From the NCBI GenBank assembly GCA_016840035.1, contig JAEOTC010000086.1:1-50829 (forward strand): a DNA stretch of 50,829 nt, given 5' to 3'. This document shows positions 8,473-18,082 of this stretch, in pieces (within the stretch, counting starts at the first letter, position 1; every line of letters begins with the position of its first letter). The position numbers and the translations under genes are program-made. The notes below the pieces were generated by a model. That model did not search any database. It worked only from the letters and a program-made list of their open reading frames with translations, and was not told the origin of the DNA. The DNA comes from Candidatus Hodarchaeota archaeon (GTDB taxonomy: Archaea > Asgardarchaeota > Heimdallarchaeia > Hodarchaeales > Hodarchaeaceae).

Positions 8473-9807
8473 TCAGGGTTGAGCTGACAGATCGGCTTGT
8501 TTTTGCATAAATAACTTATCTCGGTTCCTTACCCAGCTAATAAGTAACAAGGAAAGAATAACAATATTTATTCCCATTGCGATGATCAGTAACCATCCTC
8601 CTCCATCCTGTTCATAAATAAATCCAGCTATCGGACTTAAAAACACTCCAAATGCCTGTATAGACATTCCTAGAATTGCTACTACTTTTCCTGTATGTTC
8701 ACGAGGAAGTCTTCTTCCGATAGCTCCCCAAGCTATTGTTCTCCAGATTACATCATTACCTGCCTTAATAATAACCGCAATAAATGCCGTACTGGATATA
8801 AGTGTTAAAACTAATTCACTTGATTGAAAATCAATCCAAGTGGGAAGCATCGGAGAATTGAATAATACGAATATGGATAAAGGTAAGAATAAATAAGCTA
8901 AGAACATGATTTTCGCATCATTAGTTGTTCGATCCAGGAGGGCTCCCGCAGCTAATCCCCCAATAACACCTACGATTGTTGACCCTATCATTGTATAGTT
9001 TAAGGTGTTATAATTCATTCCTACTTCTTCATTTAGAAAGAAGTTTTGTGCGAATTGGTAATTTATATCACTGCTTACATCCAAAAGAAATACGACGAAA
9101 AATAGCGGAATAGTTGCTAACATTACTTTAAGACCAGTAGAATACTGTATCACCAAATCTTGAGCAAAACCATTTTGTTCTTTTGTTTTTTCTGCAATTT
9201 CTACATTTGTTTGCTCCAAGAAGAATAACCGAATAAAGAAATCTATCATATTCGCCGTACCTGCTAGGAGAAAGAATTGTCGAAGGCCTTCCACAAAACT
9301 ATCCGTAATTAGGACTCCAACTAGGAGTAGGCCTAGGACTCCAAAAACCCCAGTTAATGTAAAAAGGCTGGTACCAGTTCCCATTCGTTCCTTCGGTAGA
9401 GATTCAAACAAGATTGGATCAATGGATGCCTGACAAAATTGTGCTAGCGAGAAAACTGTCCACACAATTACTAAACTAATGAATGTATCAACAAAAGGCA
9501 TGAGAAACATTGCCATAGCAATGAAAAATTTATTGAACGTCGCCATATACCGTCTATGATGAATGTACTTATCTGCCCAATACCCCCCGAGCATAGTGAA
9601 GAATAGACCAATAAGCATGGCCCAACCATTTGCAATTCCTAATTCTAGATAGTTTATTCCAACATCTCGAAAATATAAATTCAAATATACCCAGGCTGCA
9701 AGAAAAAGCGATCCAGTATAATTTGTAAGCAGAATCACAACGTAATTTCGTGACTGGAAAACTTCTTTCAAGTCTTGAATATACGACGAAGGTTTTATCT
9801 CATTCAT
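8473..9807 (-). CDS. Major facilitator superfamily (MFS) transporter
   Basis: A 444-residue polytopic membrane protein with about twelve hydrophobic helices. It has the MFS motif-A signature between helices 2 and 3 (G75-YWA-D79-K-YIHHRR, ending at residue 86). A longer cytoplasmic loop (around residues 200-220, rich in E, K and Q) separates the two six-helix halves, as expected for MFS. Substrate cannot be read from sequence; drug/solute efflux and sugar uptake are both possible. No metabolic enzyme is adjacent to suggest a substrate. The C-terminus (MQKQADLSAQP) is cytoplasmic. The upstream region shares an element with the LVIVD-repeat gene, suggesting common control. Confidence 0.88.
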   Translation of the reverse strand: MNEIKPSSYIQDLKEVFQSRNYVVILLTNYTGSLFLAAWVYLNLYFRDVGINYLELGIANGWAMLIGLFFTMLGGYWADKYIHHRRYMATFNKFFIAMAMFLMPFVDTFISLVIVWTVFSLAQFCQASIDPILFESLPKERMGTGTSLFTLTGVFGVLGLLLVGVLITDSFVEGLRQFFLLAGTANMIDFFIRLFFLEQTNVEIAEKTKEQNGFAQDLVIQYSTGLKVMLATIPLFFVVFLLDVSSDINYQFAQNFFLNEEVGMNYNTLNYTMIGSTIVGVIGGLAAGALLDRTTNDAKIMFLAYLFLPLSIFVLFNSPMLPTWIDFQSSELVLTLISSTAFIAVIIKAGNDVIWRTIAWGAIGRRLPREHTGKVVAILGMSIQAFGVFLSPIAGFIYEQDGGGWLLIIAMGINIVILSLLLISWVRNRDKLFMQKQADLSAQP

Positions 9808-9858
9808 GATTGAATTTCCCTTCCTCTCCGCTTATTATAAAACGGTTTTATTGTGGTA

Positions 9859-9918
9859 ATTCGCTAATTTCTTTGGTGCAACACCAATCTGATATTAAGA
9901 TTTTAGCTGATTTGGAAT
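9859..9918 (-). promoter_or_regulatory. Shared upstream element (copy 1)
   Basis: Read on the minus strand, this carries AAATCAGCTAAAATCTTA, then ATATCA, then AAAGAAATTAGCGAAT. The same order and spacing recur at 11425-11480. It lies 52-111 bp upstream of the MFS start, where an archaeal promoter and operator would be. It could instead be a short dispersed repeat. Confidence 0.45.
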
Positions 9919-9981
9919 TAGTTTTCCTATCTATTAAGAGACTAGTGTCTTAGAAGTATTAAGTTTAATAACAGAGCAGTG

Positions 9982-10130
9982 TACGCGTGGAGGTCCGCCG
10001 ACAGACTCAGTGTTTCTACCACACTCCCACTCCTCGCGCAAGGGCTATTACTCTTAGATTAGGTGGAAATGGTCAATCTTCTCGTTTTCTCCAAGAAATA
10101 GCCGCAAGGAGTTGTCAAAGTGGGTTTCTT
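9982..10130 (+). repeat. Dispersed repeat, copy C
   Basis: The best preserved long copy of the dispersed element. Its core begins GTGGAAATGGTCAATC at 10063 and runs to CTCG at 10084, followed by CCAAGAAATAGCC and GGAGTTGTCAA. It is noticeably richer in G+C than the surrounding intergenic DNA. Confidence 0.6.
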
Positions 10131-10181
10131 GTGTCTAATGCTCTTATGTCGGATGGTCTTTTATTTATTCTTTTTATTTTC

Positions 10182-11390
10182 TCACTTATTTTGCTTATCT
10201 CTTTTCCTTTTGATATGAATCCAAGTAAGACCAATTAATATTCCTACAGAGGAGTATGATGATATTTCAGGGGCAGTAGGAGAATCTGAAAGACTAGTGA
10301 TATCTGATCCTCCTGGTGATTTCCACAAATTCACATTCGTGCCTTGTTCTGTAAAGTATGTTGTTTGTGCGATACTCTTGATATATATTTGCTCACTGGG
10401 ATTTGTTGGATCACTCACATCAAAAACAGCTATTCCTTCACTCCCAGTAGCGACATACGCATAATCTCCATCGACATATACATCTTTCCAATTATTTTCA
10501 TAATATTCCGATATTGGATCTCCTGGATTTGTGGGATCTGTAACGTCGATAATCACGAGCCCAGAATTTCCATCTATCAGATAAGCAAACCCATTCGCAA
10601 CACAAATGCTTCTTGTTTGTCCTCCCGTTTCCTTTTCTACTAGTTCTCCTGGATTAGATGGATCACTTATATCAACGATTGCTAATCCCCAGTAGAAATC
10701 GGCTATGTAAGCATAATTATCAACAACCCATATATCCATTGTTTCACTATCTGTATCCACATAGATTGGATTTCCTGGATCCATTGGACTACTAATATCC
10801 ATTATTATCAATTTCATCCTTTCTGCTAAGAATACGTGATTTCCTGACACATATACATTAAATACTTCTTTTGATTCATATTCGACAATCGGTTCCTCAG
10901 GATCCATTAAATCAGCCATATTAACTATTGCTAATCCCATTCCTTCATATCCTAAGAATGCAATTTTTTCTTTGATAAATATCATTGGTCGTGCATTTAA
11001 TTGTACATTCAAAATATCTGGAGGGAAATTTTTTGTCAGATTCAAGTAAATGGGTGAATTCAATGTACCATCAGTATTTATTTCAAGTATACAAAGTCCA
11101 GTATTTTTCACTCCAGCATATATTTTATTCCCTTGTTTCATTACTGATCCTAAATCTCCCGTGAGTGGTATTACTGTTGCGGTCCAAGGACCTACGTTAT
11201 TTGCAGGACTGATCATTACCAAATCTTCACCACTTGAACAATATATGACATCTTCAGACACATATACGTTTGAAGCATCAAGATATATCGTTTCATTGGT
11301 TTTTCCAGTTGATAGCTGAACGGATCCCCATAATATTATAACCAAGCTTAGTATTACTATTTTTATTAATCGCTTATCCAAGTAATTCAT
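10182..11390 (-). CDS. Exported LVIVD-repeat beta-propeller protein
   Basis: A 402-residue protein with a signal peptide (about residues 8-28). The body has repeated units of roughly 40-45 residues containing LxIVDxSDPxNPG-type motifs: MDISSPMDPGNP, LAIVDISDPSNPG, LVIIDVTDPTNPG and IAVFDVSDPTNPS. These are hallmarks of the LVIVD repeat, which folds as a beta-propeller blade. A C-terminal hydrophobic segment followed by HIKRKRDKQNK anchors it, with the propeller outside the cell. Propellers of this type bind other proteins or ligands; no catalytic site is apparent. A leftover linker (about 340-370) is rich in Ser and Thr. It is transcribed separately from the giant protein upstream, with its own promoter-like element at 11425-11480. 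Confidence 0.88.
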   Translation of the reverse strand: MNYLDKRLIKIVILSLVIILWGSVQLSTGKTNETIYLDASNVYVSEDVIYCSSGEDLVMISPANNVGPWTATVIPLTGDLGSVMKQGNKIYAGVKNTGLCILEINTDGTLNSPIYLNLTKNFPPDILNVQLNARPMIFIKEKIAFLGYEGMGLAIVNMADLMDPEEPIVEYESKEVFNVYVSGNHVFLAERMKLIIMDISSPMDPGNPIYVDTDSETMDIWVVDNYAYIADFYWGLAIVDISDPSNPGELVEKETGGQTRSICVANGFAYLIDGNSGLVIIDVTDPTNPGDPISEYYENNWKDVYVDGDYAYVATGSEGIAVFDVSDPTNPSEQIYIKSIAQTTYFTEQGTNVNLWKSPGGSDITSLSDSPTAPEISSYSSVGILIGLTWIHIKRKRDKQNK

Positions 11391-11424
11391 CGTTTATCAT
11401 CCAAGAACGAGTTTTTTTTTGACT

Positions 11425-11480
11425 ATTCGCTAATTTCTTTTATAATACTAATATGATATATAAAATTTTAGCTGATTTAG
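11425..11480 (-). promoter_or_regulatory. Shared upstream element (copy 2)
   Basis: Minus-strand sequence AAATCAGCTAAAATTTTA, then TATATATCA, then AAAGAAATTAGCGAAT. It matches the element upstream of the MFS gene in order and spacing. It lies 35-90 bp upstream of the LVIVD-repeat gene and includes a good TATA-like stretch (TTTTATATATC). Confidence 0.5.
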
Positions 11481-11649
11481 ATAGAAAGAACGGTGAGAAT
11501 GTCGAAAATGACGACGATTGATTGGTTTTTCGAAAATGAGTGTGCGAGAAATTTTATATTGTTGTCAGACAAATTCGTCCATGTCCAGTAATTCAGGGAG
11601 TATAATTGATAGAAAAAATGGTGTAGAATCAATTCTTATTAATTGCCTA

Positions 11650-14600
11650 TCAAACTTCTTCAATTAGGTCAGTGGTTTTGTATATCTCCTTATATGATAA
11701 AACAATGTACGAAACAAGATTTCGCAGTTCAATGACTGATTCTAAAATTCCTTCTTTGTTATCTGGTTCATTAGTCATCAACATGTGAATTTTGTGTACA
11801 GCTGATTGCAGCTCCTCTTTAAATTGACTGATCAATGGAAAGATTTCAGGGATAATGAGGATATTTGCAGTGTAATTGTCCGCTCCTCCCCTTGCTTCAG
11901 GATTCTCAATAGAATAGCTATATGACATTGAATTAATACGAATTAGAGATTCTAAGGAGTAATCGAAGCTTGAATACAATTTCGAAGTAAAATCATCTAC
12001 AAAACCGCAACTATTAAACGATCGATCTGATAAGGAAATCAATGGAGGGATATTATCCTGTAAGAGATCAGGGATAACGATCAATGGTAGTGGTCCAGAC
12101 CGCTGATCAAAATAGGAGATTACGATTCCGAGAGAATGGAGATCCAGAGAATTAATTATTTCTTCTTCAGTTATTTTATTGATACCCTTCATAACGAGTC
12201 CTTTATCTAATCCAACGAGTTCAGGTTTACGGATAAACTTAATGTAACTGATAGATCCAATCAATACACAAAGAACGGTAAGTATTGACAACGGGACGAT
12301 CCATTCTGGCAGACCTTGGGGACTAAAGATGAATCGATTTTCGGAGATTCGTTGAGGGAAATTTCTGATATCAAATGCTGTTGGGTTCTCATTTCCATGG
12401 CTATCAGATGTACTAATGTAATAAATTATTTCAAGATCTGACTTATTATGGAGAAATTCTATCGTTGAAACCCAGATTTCATTTCCATTAATTTCGCTCT
12501 GATTTTGATAAATCATGAATGAAGCTTTCCATTCCGATATCCTAGCCCCACTGCCTTCATTCACTGGTTTGAAATAATAATATAAGATAACATCATTAAT
12601 GGTTGAACCATATTCCTCAATTTCCGCATAAAAGGTTAAGGTTTGGGGGTTTATTTCATCGTCTTTTTCAAAGTATGCATTGACCACCCTAGGAGCAACT
12701 TTGTCCTCCGTTGTAAATTCAATATATTTTTGTACAGTTATTTCAAACTCTGTGGAATAATCCACTTTAGATATCACTGTGACATCTATTCGCATTAATT
12801 TTCCTAGATTAGTATAATTTGTGAGTTCATAATCAAGTGTCCATAAAGAACCATTCATTTCAGCCCATTTTGTTGGTTCAATAGTTATGTTTTCAATACT
12901 AAACTGAAATTGTACCTCTGTTATTGGATTTCGAGGATCTGTTACATTTACCCAGAAGGTATAATGACCTTCTCTGTCTGATATAATTTCTATTCCAATT
13001 TCCTCTATTGTGGGTTGGCTTTCTATGATTATAGTTAGATTCATCTGAGTACCAAAGATTTCGTTATCATAAGGTTGAACTTCTACATACCAAGTGTCTC
13101 CATAGGATGTAGCATTCGCTGGAATTCTGCTTAAATTATCATATTGGGAAAGATGGATTTGATTCTGATACCATCGAACTACTGAGCTATCTATATCACC
13201 ATCCACGTCTTGGAAAGCATAACTTAATTGGATTGCTTCGCTTTCAAGTAAAAATTCGGAAAAAATCGTGTCTGTAAATTGCAGATTCGAAATTTCGGGA
13301 GCTTTGTTAATAACCATTATTTCTTGCGATGATTGATTCGCAGACCAGTCTTTTCCATCATAAACTCGCACAATCACAAACCAAATATCCCCCTTAGATA
13401 ATTCTGATTGAGGTATTGTTTCAGAATTGATAAAAGTTTCTTCAGATTCATAATTTCTTATCCAAAGGATGGAATAGCTAACTATTGGGTCTTGATCAGG
13501 GTCATAAATTATTATATCATCATTTAGGTTCAAGGTTAAACTTGAATCTGCGTATGTGACGTTTAAACCGTTGATCAGTGAAATATCTAAAGTAATTGGT
13601 GCGGTATTTAAAATAATGGCTGGGGGTAAAATATATTCTTGACTGTAATCGATAGAATCAAATACTTTCAGATATACTATCCATACCTCATCAGCTGATG
13701 TAGAAGAAGAGTTTACTTCTGTTTTATTTGTTAATTCATCAACAAGAAGACCATTTCGATACCATTTAATCATCCAGGCATTACTTTGATTATCATTATC
13801 ATAATCAACAAATTCCCAGGAAATTTGGAGCTTATCATCAGTATATGGGTCATTTGGGAGAACAACAATATTTTGAGCCTCTGGAATTGCGTTAACTATT
13901 GTAATTGATGTTGAATATTGAATAAGACTGTAATTAGTTCCATCAAAAACGCTTAGAGAAAAATTGATAATATCTCCCCTACTGAGGAGTTCTTTAGATA
14001 AGAAAGTCTGATTTCTTGCCTCAATTACTTCTGTTCCATTTTTATACCAGAAGATCCTTGTAGAATTTAACCATTCAGTATCGGCATCATGATCAGTATA
14101 TGAATAGGCGAAACTTAGATCATTTTGAACAGTTGGAGAACCCTGAGACCATTCTAGAGTGAGAATATTTGGGGGGGTATTTCCGATAATAATTTGAGAC
14201 GAATTGACCCAATATCCATAATCACCGTACCTGTCTCTTGGTCTTACACTGACTATCCAATAATCACCTTTCACCAAATAATCAACTGAGACTGTTGATC
14301 CAGTTAACTCCTCAACAATTATACCATTTCGATACCAGCGGTAGCTAGAACCCACAACTAAACCATTACCATCTACTTCAATATCATAGATGAAAAGCGG
14401 ATGATCCCTATCCTCAGCAGTATAATTTACTGATAGAGGAGTAGATGCGATATATATGCTACTCTCATTGACTCCAAGAATTCTGGGGACTCCTATAATT
14501 TCTGGAATCGCGTTTCCTATTTGGAAATAATCTGTTTGATACATACTCCCCGGTTCTTCACCATCATTTGGAGTGATTTGTGCGTATAGAATATCTCCTG

Positions 14601-17600
14601 CTTTAAAAGATATATATGATAGGTTTTCAGTATTCTGGCCTGATATTACACTCCCATTGATATAATACCAATTAATAATGAATTTCGGTTTATCTTCAGA
14701 ATCGTCATCGACATCTATGAAGGTGTATATTAGTGAAATATTTTGACTTGTATTTTCCCCACCTTGTATGCCTAAATCTTGGATAGAAGGAGGAGTATTG
14801 AGTATATAGGTACTTGATGTAAAATACCATGAAGAGTAGTTCTCACCATCAAAAAGTTGAATAGAACAATTCCACTGTTCTCCTTTTGTGGTAAATTGTG
14901 AGGAGATTTCTGTTAAATTAGCAAACGACGTATTCAATGTACCATTAATATACCAATTAATGGTGAAGTCTTCCTGAATGTCTCCATCGAGGTCATTGAA
15001 GTCCCAATCAACAGTCAGATTATAAATAGTCGTGGTATTCGAAGTATATACTAAATTATCCAATTCTGGACTCGAATTTTGGATTTCTATCTGGGGGGAA
15101 TTATAAATGACCGACCAATTTAATCCATCATACACACTAAGAGTATAGTTCCATATCTGATTTTTCCCTGTAAAACTAGAATCTACTATGAGTGAATTAT
15201 TGAGATTTGGTTGTAATATGCCATTTTTATACCAAAGAACGTTTTTCTGTACCTCTTGGTGGCCATCAGCATCGAAATAACTATAACTAGCAATTAGATC
15301 TTCAATTGTAGTATTGGTGTCTCCTATAAGTTCAAGATTTTGTGCTTCGGGAAGTGTGTTCACATAAGCTCCTATTGAAAGGATCCCAGAGGTATAATTT
15401 GAACTATAATTATACCCATCATACACTCTAATAACATATTGCCATGTTTCTCCAGAAGTTGTTTCCAAACTTAATAAAACTGTATCATTCGTTTTTGATG
15501 AATTCAATATTCCATTCAGATACCAATATACGATTCTCTCAGTTGTATGTTCTGAATCTCCATCACGATCGTCATAATTGTATGTGATATTTATGAAGTC
15601 ACTTGTTGTAACATCCTCGGTCTTGTTAAATGAGGGAACATTGGCTAAGACTGGTATGGAATTGAGAATTGTTGTATTCAAGGAGATATAAGGATTCGAA
15701 TACTCTTCTCCGTCAAATAATTGGACTTCAAACCGATATATTTCCCCTCGTGTTAAGTTCCCTGGTGTGACATAGGTAGCGTTTTCTAACTCGGGGATCT
15801 GCGTCCAAGTGCCAGTCCATCGATACCATCTTATTATAGTTACATCGATAAAATCATCTGGAAAATCCCCATCTATGTCAATAGAAATCCACTCCGCCCG
15901 TAATTCATCACTACTTGTTGGAAATGGAGTAATATTTATATCAGTTACTTCTGCAGGGGTGTTCTGAATGGTTGTTATAGAAGATTTATACTGCTGCGAA
16001 TAATCTATCCCATCTGAAACTTGAAGTGTGTAGTTCCAGCTCTGACCCTTTAAGGTAGCTGTTGATGGAATAACCTTTGCATTCTCAAACATTGGTTGAA
16101 GAATTCCATTTTTATACCAGTGTATAATCCAATTGGAAGATTCATTGTTCCCGTCGATATCATAAAATGTCCAATTCGCAGAAAGAGTTTCATTACTTCT
16201 TGGGTTCATCGTTAATATTAAATTGGATGCCTCTGGTGGATGATTAGGTCCTGTTCCTGTATGCTCTAAAGATGTAAACGTATTCCCCGAAGTATCATTT
16301 ACTATGACGGTAAATTTTAAGAAAAGGTTTTGACCAATAAAAATTGTATCGTTGATATATTCTGAAGCTGTTGGACTCATAACCGCCCATAAGTTGTTTT
16401 TTGGAATCCCATCCACCTCTGTCACATTGACTATAACAACATCAATTTCTCCCCAGCTATCGGAAACATTTGCCTTAAATGTACCATTGTAAGCTAAATT
16501 AGAATAATATTCCCAATCATCTACGTTAGGAATGGTAGAGTCATATGAAAATGTATGATTCTTAATCTCAGAAGGAGAGGTAATGTAGTTATCAGCAGTA
16601 TCTGACGTATTTTCGATGGAAAATGTATAAGTCTGGTTGAATTCCACTATTAACTGCTTAGTCCAAAAGCCTGATCCGTTGTAAGTCATAGTATATTGAG
16701 ATGTATTCACCTCTAATGTAACTTCATTAACATTAGATTGAGAGTCAGTGATATTTGCCCAAAAAATTCCCACTCCTGTTCCTAAATCATCGATACCAAA
16801 ATTGTTAATTTCTGGAGGAGTTTCATCATTATCCCATGAATTCAATAAAGTAATATCTATATTCCATTGGTCTTGAGAGAGATCTGAGCTCTCATTACTG
16901 CCTTTAAAACGAATAGTAAATGTAGATGAGGTTAAGTAATTCTGAACACTGATATTATTCCACGAATTTGCAATTAGATTGGGAATTACAGTTATCCATG
17001 AATCATTCCATACTTCAACTTTGAGGGATTCCGTACCACAGCTACCAGTATAAATTGCTAATTCTGCATAAGGCTTCGTAAATTCTGCTGAGGTCCACTG
17101 TGCTTCAAGATCCAGTTCATATTTTGGCGTGGGAATAATATCGATTTGTAATACTGCCATATTACATTGGTGCTCTCCATATTTATTTGCTGTAGGATCT
17201 TCAGTTCTTAAGAAAATCTTGGTTTGATTAATTTTAAGTTCAGTATCGATAATTGCACTTATGTCAATTTCTTTCCAGGTGAGATTTGCTTCCCCTGAGA
17301 AATCCATTACTTCGCTCCATATACTTCCATTCCATAAATGAACTGAAAAGTACCCATCCATGGGGTAATCCGAATTGGCCTTGCCATAAACACGTAATTT
17401 GACTGAAGTAATTGTCCCGTGTATGTTAATATCTTGGAATCCAAAATCTCCCATTTCATCCCCATTTTTACTACCCACTGCGTTTCCCACAGCATGGACT
17501 TCATTCACAGATGGGGTTGTTTGATTATCCAAATAGGGAGAAGCTCCAGTTTTTGCCCATTTATTTCGATTAATGTCCCATGAGTCAACTGTCAGCTCTA

Positions 17601-18012
17601 TCTGGGTTATTGTATTTGTATCTTCTTCTTTCAACGTATCATAAAGAGAATCAGGCCCATTTTTCTGATTGGTAAAATCTGAATGACTTCCAAAGTCATC
17701 CATATTGTCAATATTTGATACATTGTTGTCCACAGAGTCTTCTTCTGAGTCAATAATTTTTGCGTTTATTCCTCTTAATACCGTATTATTATCATTTCTT
17801 TCATTTTGAGTCATTAAACGAGGGATATTTCCTGGTTCTTTCTCCGTTACCTTTGAATTTTCATGTAATACCCCAAATTCATGCATTAACCTACTGAGAA
17901 TACTCGTTGATTCATGAGAGTTTTCATCCTGAATTGGTAATTCCGTTACTAGGAAATTCATTGAAAGAAATATCATTAGGAGAAGAATTTTGTATTTATA
18001 GAGAGCTTTCAA
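11650..18012 (-). CDS. Giant repeat surface receptor with TM and longin-like cytoplasmic domain
   Basis: A 2120-residue protein. Signal peptide (residues 8-25); an acidic Ser/Thr-rich linker; beta-sandwich modules of carbohydrate-binding or Ig type (about 130-620); then about eleven Ig/cadherin-like repeats between about 630 and 1640, period near 98 residues. Each repeat has WY(K/R/I)NG, a GxxWxYxLxVxDGxxYS strand pair and a DxDGD-type acidic loop that may bind calcium. Further beta modules lead to one membrane helix (about 1904-1926). The cytoplasmic part (about 1927-2120) has a predicted beta-beta-alpha-beta-beta-beta-alpha order beginning around YFDQRSGPLPLIVIP, which resembles longin domains of the Nprl2/folliculin type (inferred from pattern only). 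It starts at TTG, preceded by AGAGGAAGG, and lies 70 bp downstream of a co-directional Rag-like GTPase gene, suggesting an operon. Extracellular sensing coupled to the GTPase is a hypothesis. Confidence 0.85.
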   Translation of the reverse strand: MKALYKYKILLLMIFLSMNFLVTELPIQDENSHESTSILSRLMHEFGVLHENSKVTEKEPGNIPRLMTQNERNDNNTVLRGINAKIIDSEEDSVDNNVSNIDNMDDFGSHSDFTNQKNGPDSLYDTLKEEDTNTITQIELTVDSWDINRNKWAKTGASPYLDNQTTPSVNEVHAVGNAVGSKNGDEMGDFGFQDINIHGTITSVKLRVYGKANSDYPMDGYFSVHLWNGSIWSEVMDFSGEANLTWKEIDISAIIDTELKINQTKIFLRTEDPTANKYGEHQCNMAVLQIDIIPTPKYELDLEAQWTSAEFTKPYAELAIYTGSCGTESLKVEVWNDSWITVIPNLIANSWNNISVQNYLTSSTFTIRFKGSNESSDLSQDQWNIDITLLNSWDNDETPPEINNFGIDDLGTGVGIFWANITDSQSNVNEVTLEVNTSQYTMTYNGSGFWTKQLIVEFNQTYTFSIENTSDTADNYITSPSEIKNHTFSYDSTIPNVDDWEYYSNLAYNGTFKANVSDSWGEIDVVIVNVTEVDGIPKNNLWAVMSPTASEYINDTIFIGQNLFLKFTVIVNDTSGNTFTSLEHTGTGPNHPPEASNLILTMNPRSNETLSANWTFYDIDGNNESSNWIIHWYKNGILQPMFENAKVIPSTATLKGQSWNYTLQVSDGIDYSQQYKSSITTIQNTPAEVTDINITPFPTSSDELRAEWISIDIDGDFPDDFIDVTIIRWYRWTGTWTQIPELENATYVTPGNLTRGEIYRFEVQLFDGEEYSNPYISLNTTILNSIPVLANVPSFNKTEDVTTSDFINITYNYDDRDGDSEHTTERIVYWYLNGILNSSKTNDTVLLSLETTSGETWQYVIRVYDGYNYSSNYTSGILSIGAYVNTLPEAQNLELIGDTNTTIEDLIASYSYFDADGHQEVQKNVLWYKNGILQPNLNNSLIVDSSFTGKNQIWNYTLSVYDGLNWSVIYNSPQIEIQNSSPELDNLVYTSNTTTIYNLTVDWDFNDLDGDIQEDFTINWYINGTLNTSFANLTEISSQFTTKGEQWNCSIQLFDGENYSSWYFTSSTYILNTPPSIQDLGIQGGENTSQNISLIYTFIDVDDDSEDKPKFIINWYYINGSVISGQNTENLSYISFKAGDILYAQITPNDGEEPGSMYQTDYFQIGNAIPEIIGVPRILGVNESSIYIASTPLSVNYTAEDRDHPLFIYDIEVDGNGLVVGSSYRWYRNGIIVEELTGSTVSVDYLVKGDYWIVSVRPRDRYGDYGYWVNSSQIIIGNTPPNILTLEWSQGSPTVQNDLSFAYSYTDHDADTEWLNSTRIFWYKNGTEVIEARNQTFLSKELLSRGDIINFSLSVFDGTNYSLIQYSTSITIVNAIPEAQNIVVLPNDPYTDDKLQISWEFVDYDNDNQSNAWMIKWYRNGLLVDELTNKTEVNSSSTSADEVWIVYLKVFDSIDYSQEYILPPAIILNTAPITLDISLINGLNVTYADSSLTLNLNDDIIIYDPDQDPIVSYSILWIRNYESEETFINSETIPQSELSKGDIWFVIVRVYDGKDWSANQSSQEIMVINKAPEISNLQFTDTIFSEFLLESEAIQLSYAFQDVDGDIDSSVVRWYQNQIHLSQYDNLSRIPANATSYGDTWYVEVQPYDNEIFGTQMNLTIIIESQPTIEEIGIEIISDREGHYTFWVNVTDPRNPITEVQFQFSIENITIEPTKWAEMNGSLWTLDYELTNYTNLGKLMRIDVTVISKVDYSTEFEITVQKYIEFTTEDKVAPRVVNAYFEKDDEINPQTLTFYAEIEEYGSTINDVILYYYFKPVNEGSGARISEWKASFMIYQNQSEINGNEIWVSTIEFLHNKSDLEIIYYISTSDSHGNENPTAFDIRNFPQRISENRFIFSPQGLPEWIVPLSILTVLCVLIGSISYIKFIRKPELVGLDKGLVMKGINKITEEEIINSLDLHSLGIVISYFDQRSGPLPLIVIPDLLQDNIPPLISLSDRSFNSCGFVDDFTSKLYSSFDYSLESLIRINSMSYSYSIENPEARGGADNYTANILIIPEIFPLISQFKEELQSAVHKIHMLMTNEPDNKEGILESVIELRNLVSYIVLSYKEIYKTTDLIEEV

Positions 18013-18082
18013 TTGTTCCTTCCTCTATACATTATCTCATAGAAGTACTTTTGAATTAAGACACTAACTATCCTATTGTTAA

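Larger units (their letters stand above)
9808..10181. other. Intergenic region with shared promoter element and repeat copy C
   Basis: A gap of 374 bp between two minus-strand genes. The left part (9859-9918) holds the element also found upstream of the LVIVD-repeat gene; the right part (9982-10130) is repeat copy C. The plus-strand open frame at 9987-10238 is mostly repeat sequence, is interrupted in the other copies, and is not considered a gene. Confidence 0.5.

Noticed and set aside
8451..8484. Possible C/D-box RNA (TGATGA ... CTGA)
   Set aside because: There is no terminal stem and no internal C'/D' boxes, and it overlaps the 3' end of the MFS gene. Chance is likely.
9987..10238. 83-codon plus-strand frame
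   Set aside because: It covers repeat copy C; the matching frame is interrupted in copies A and B, and it overlaps the end of the LVIVD-repeat gene.
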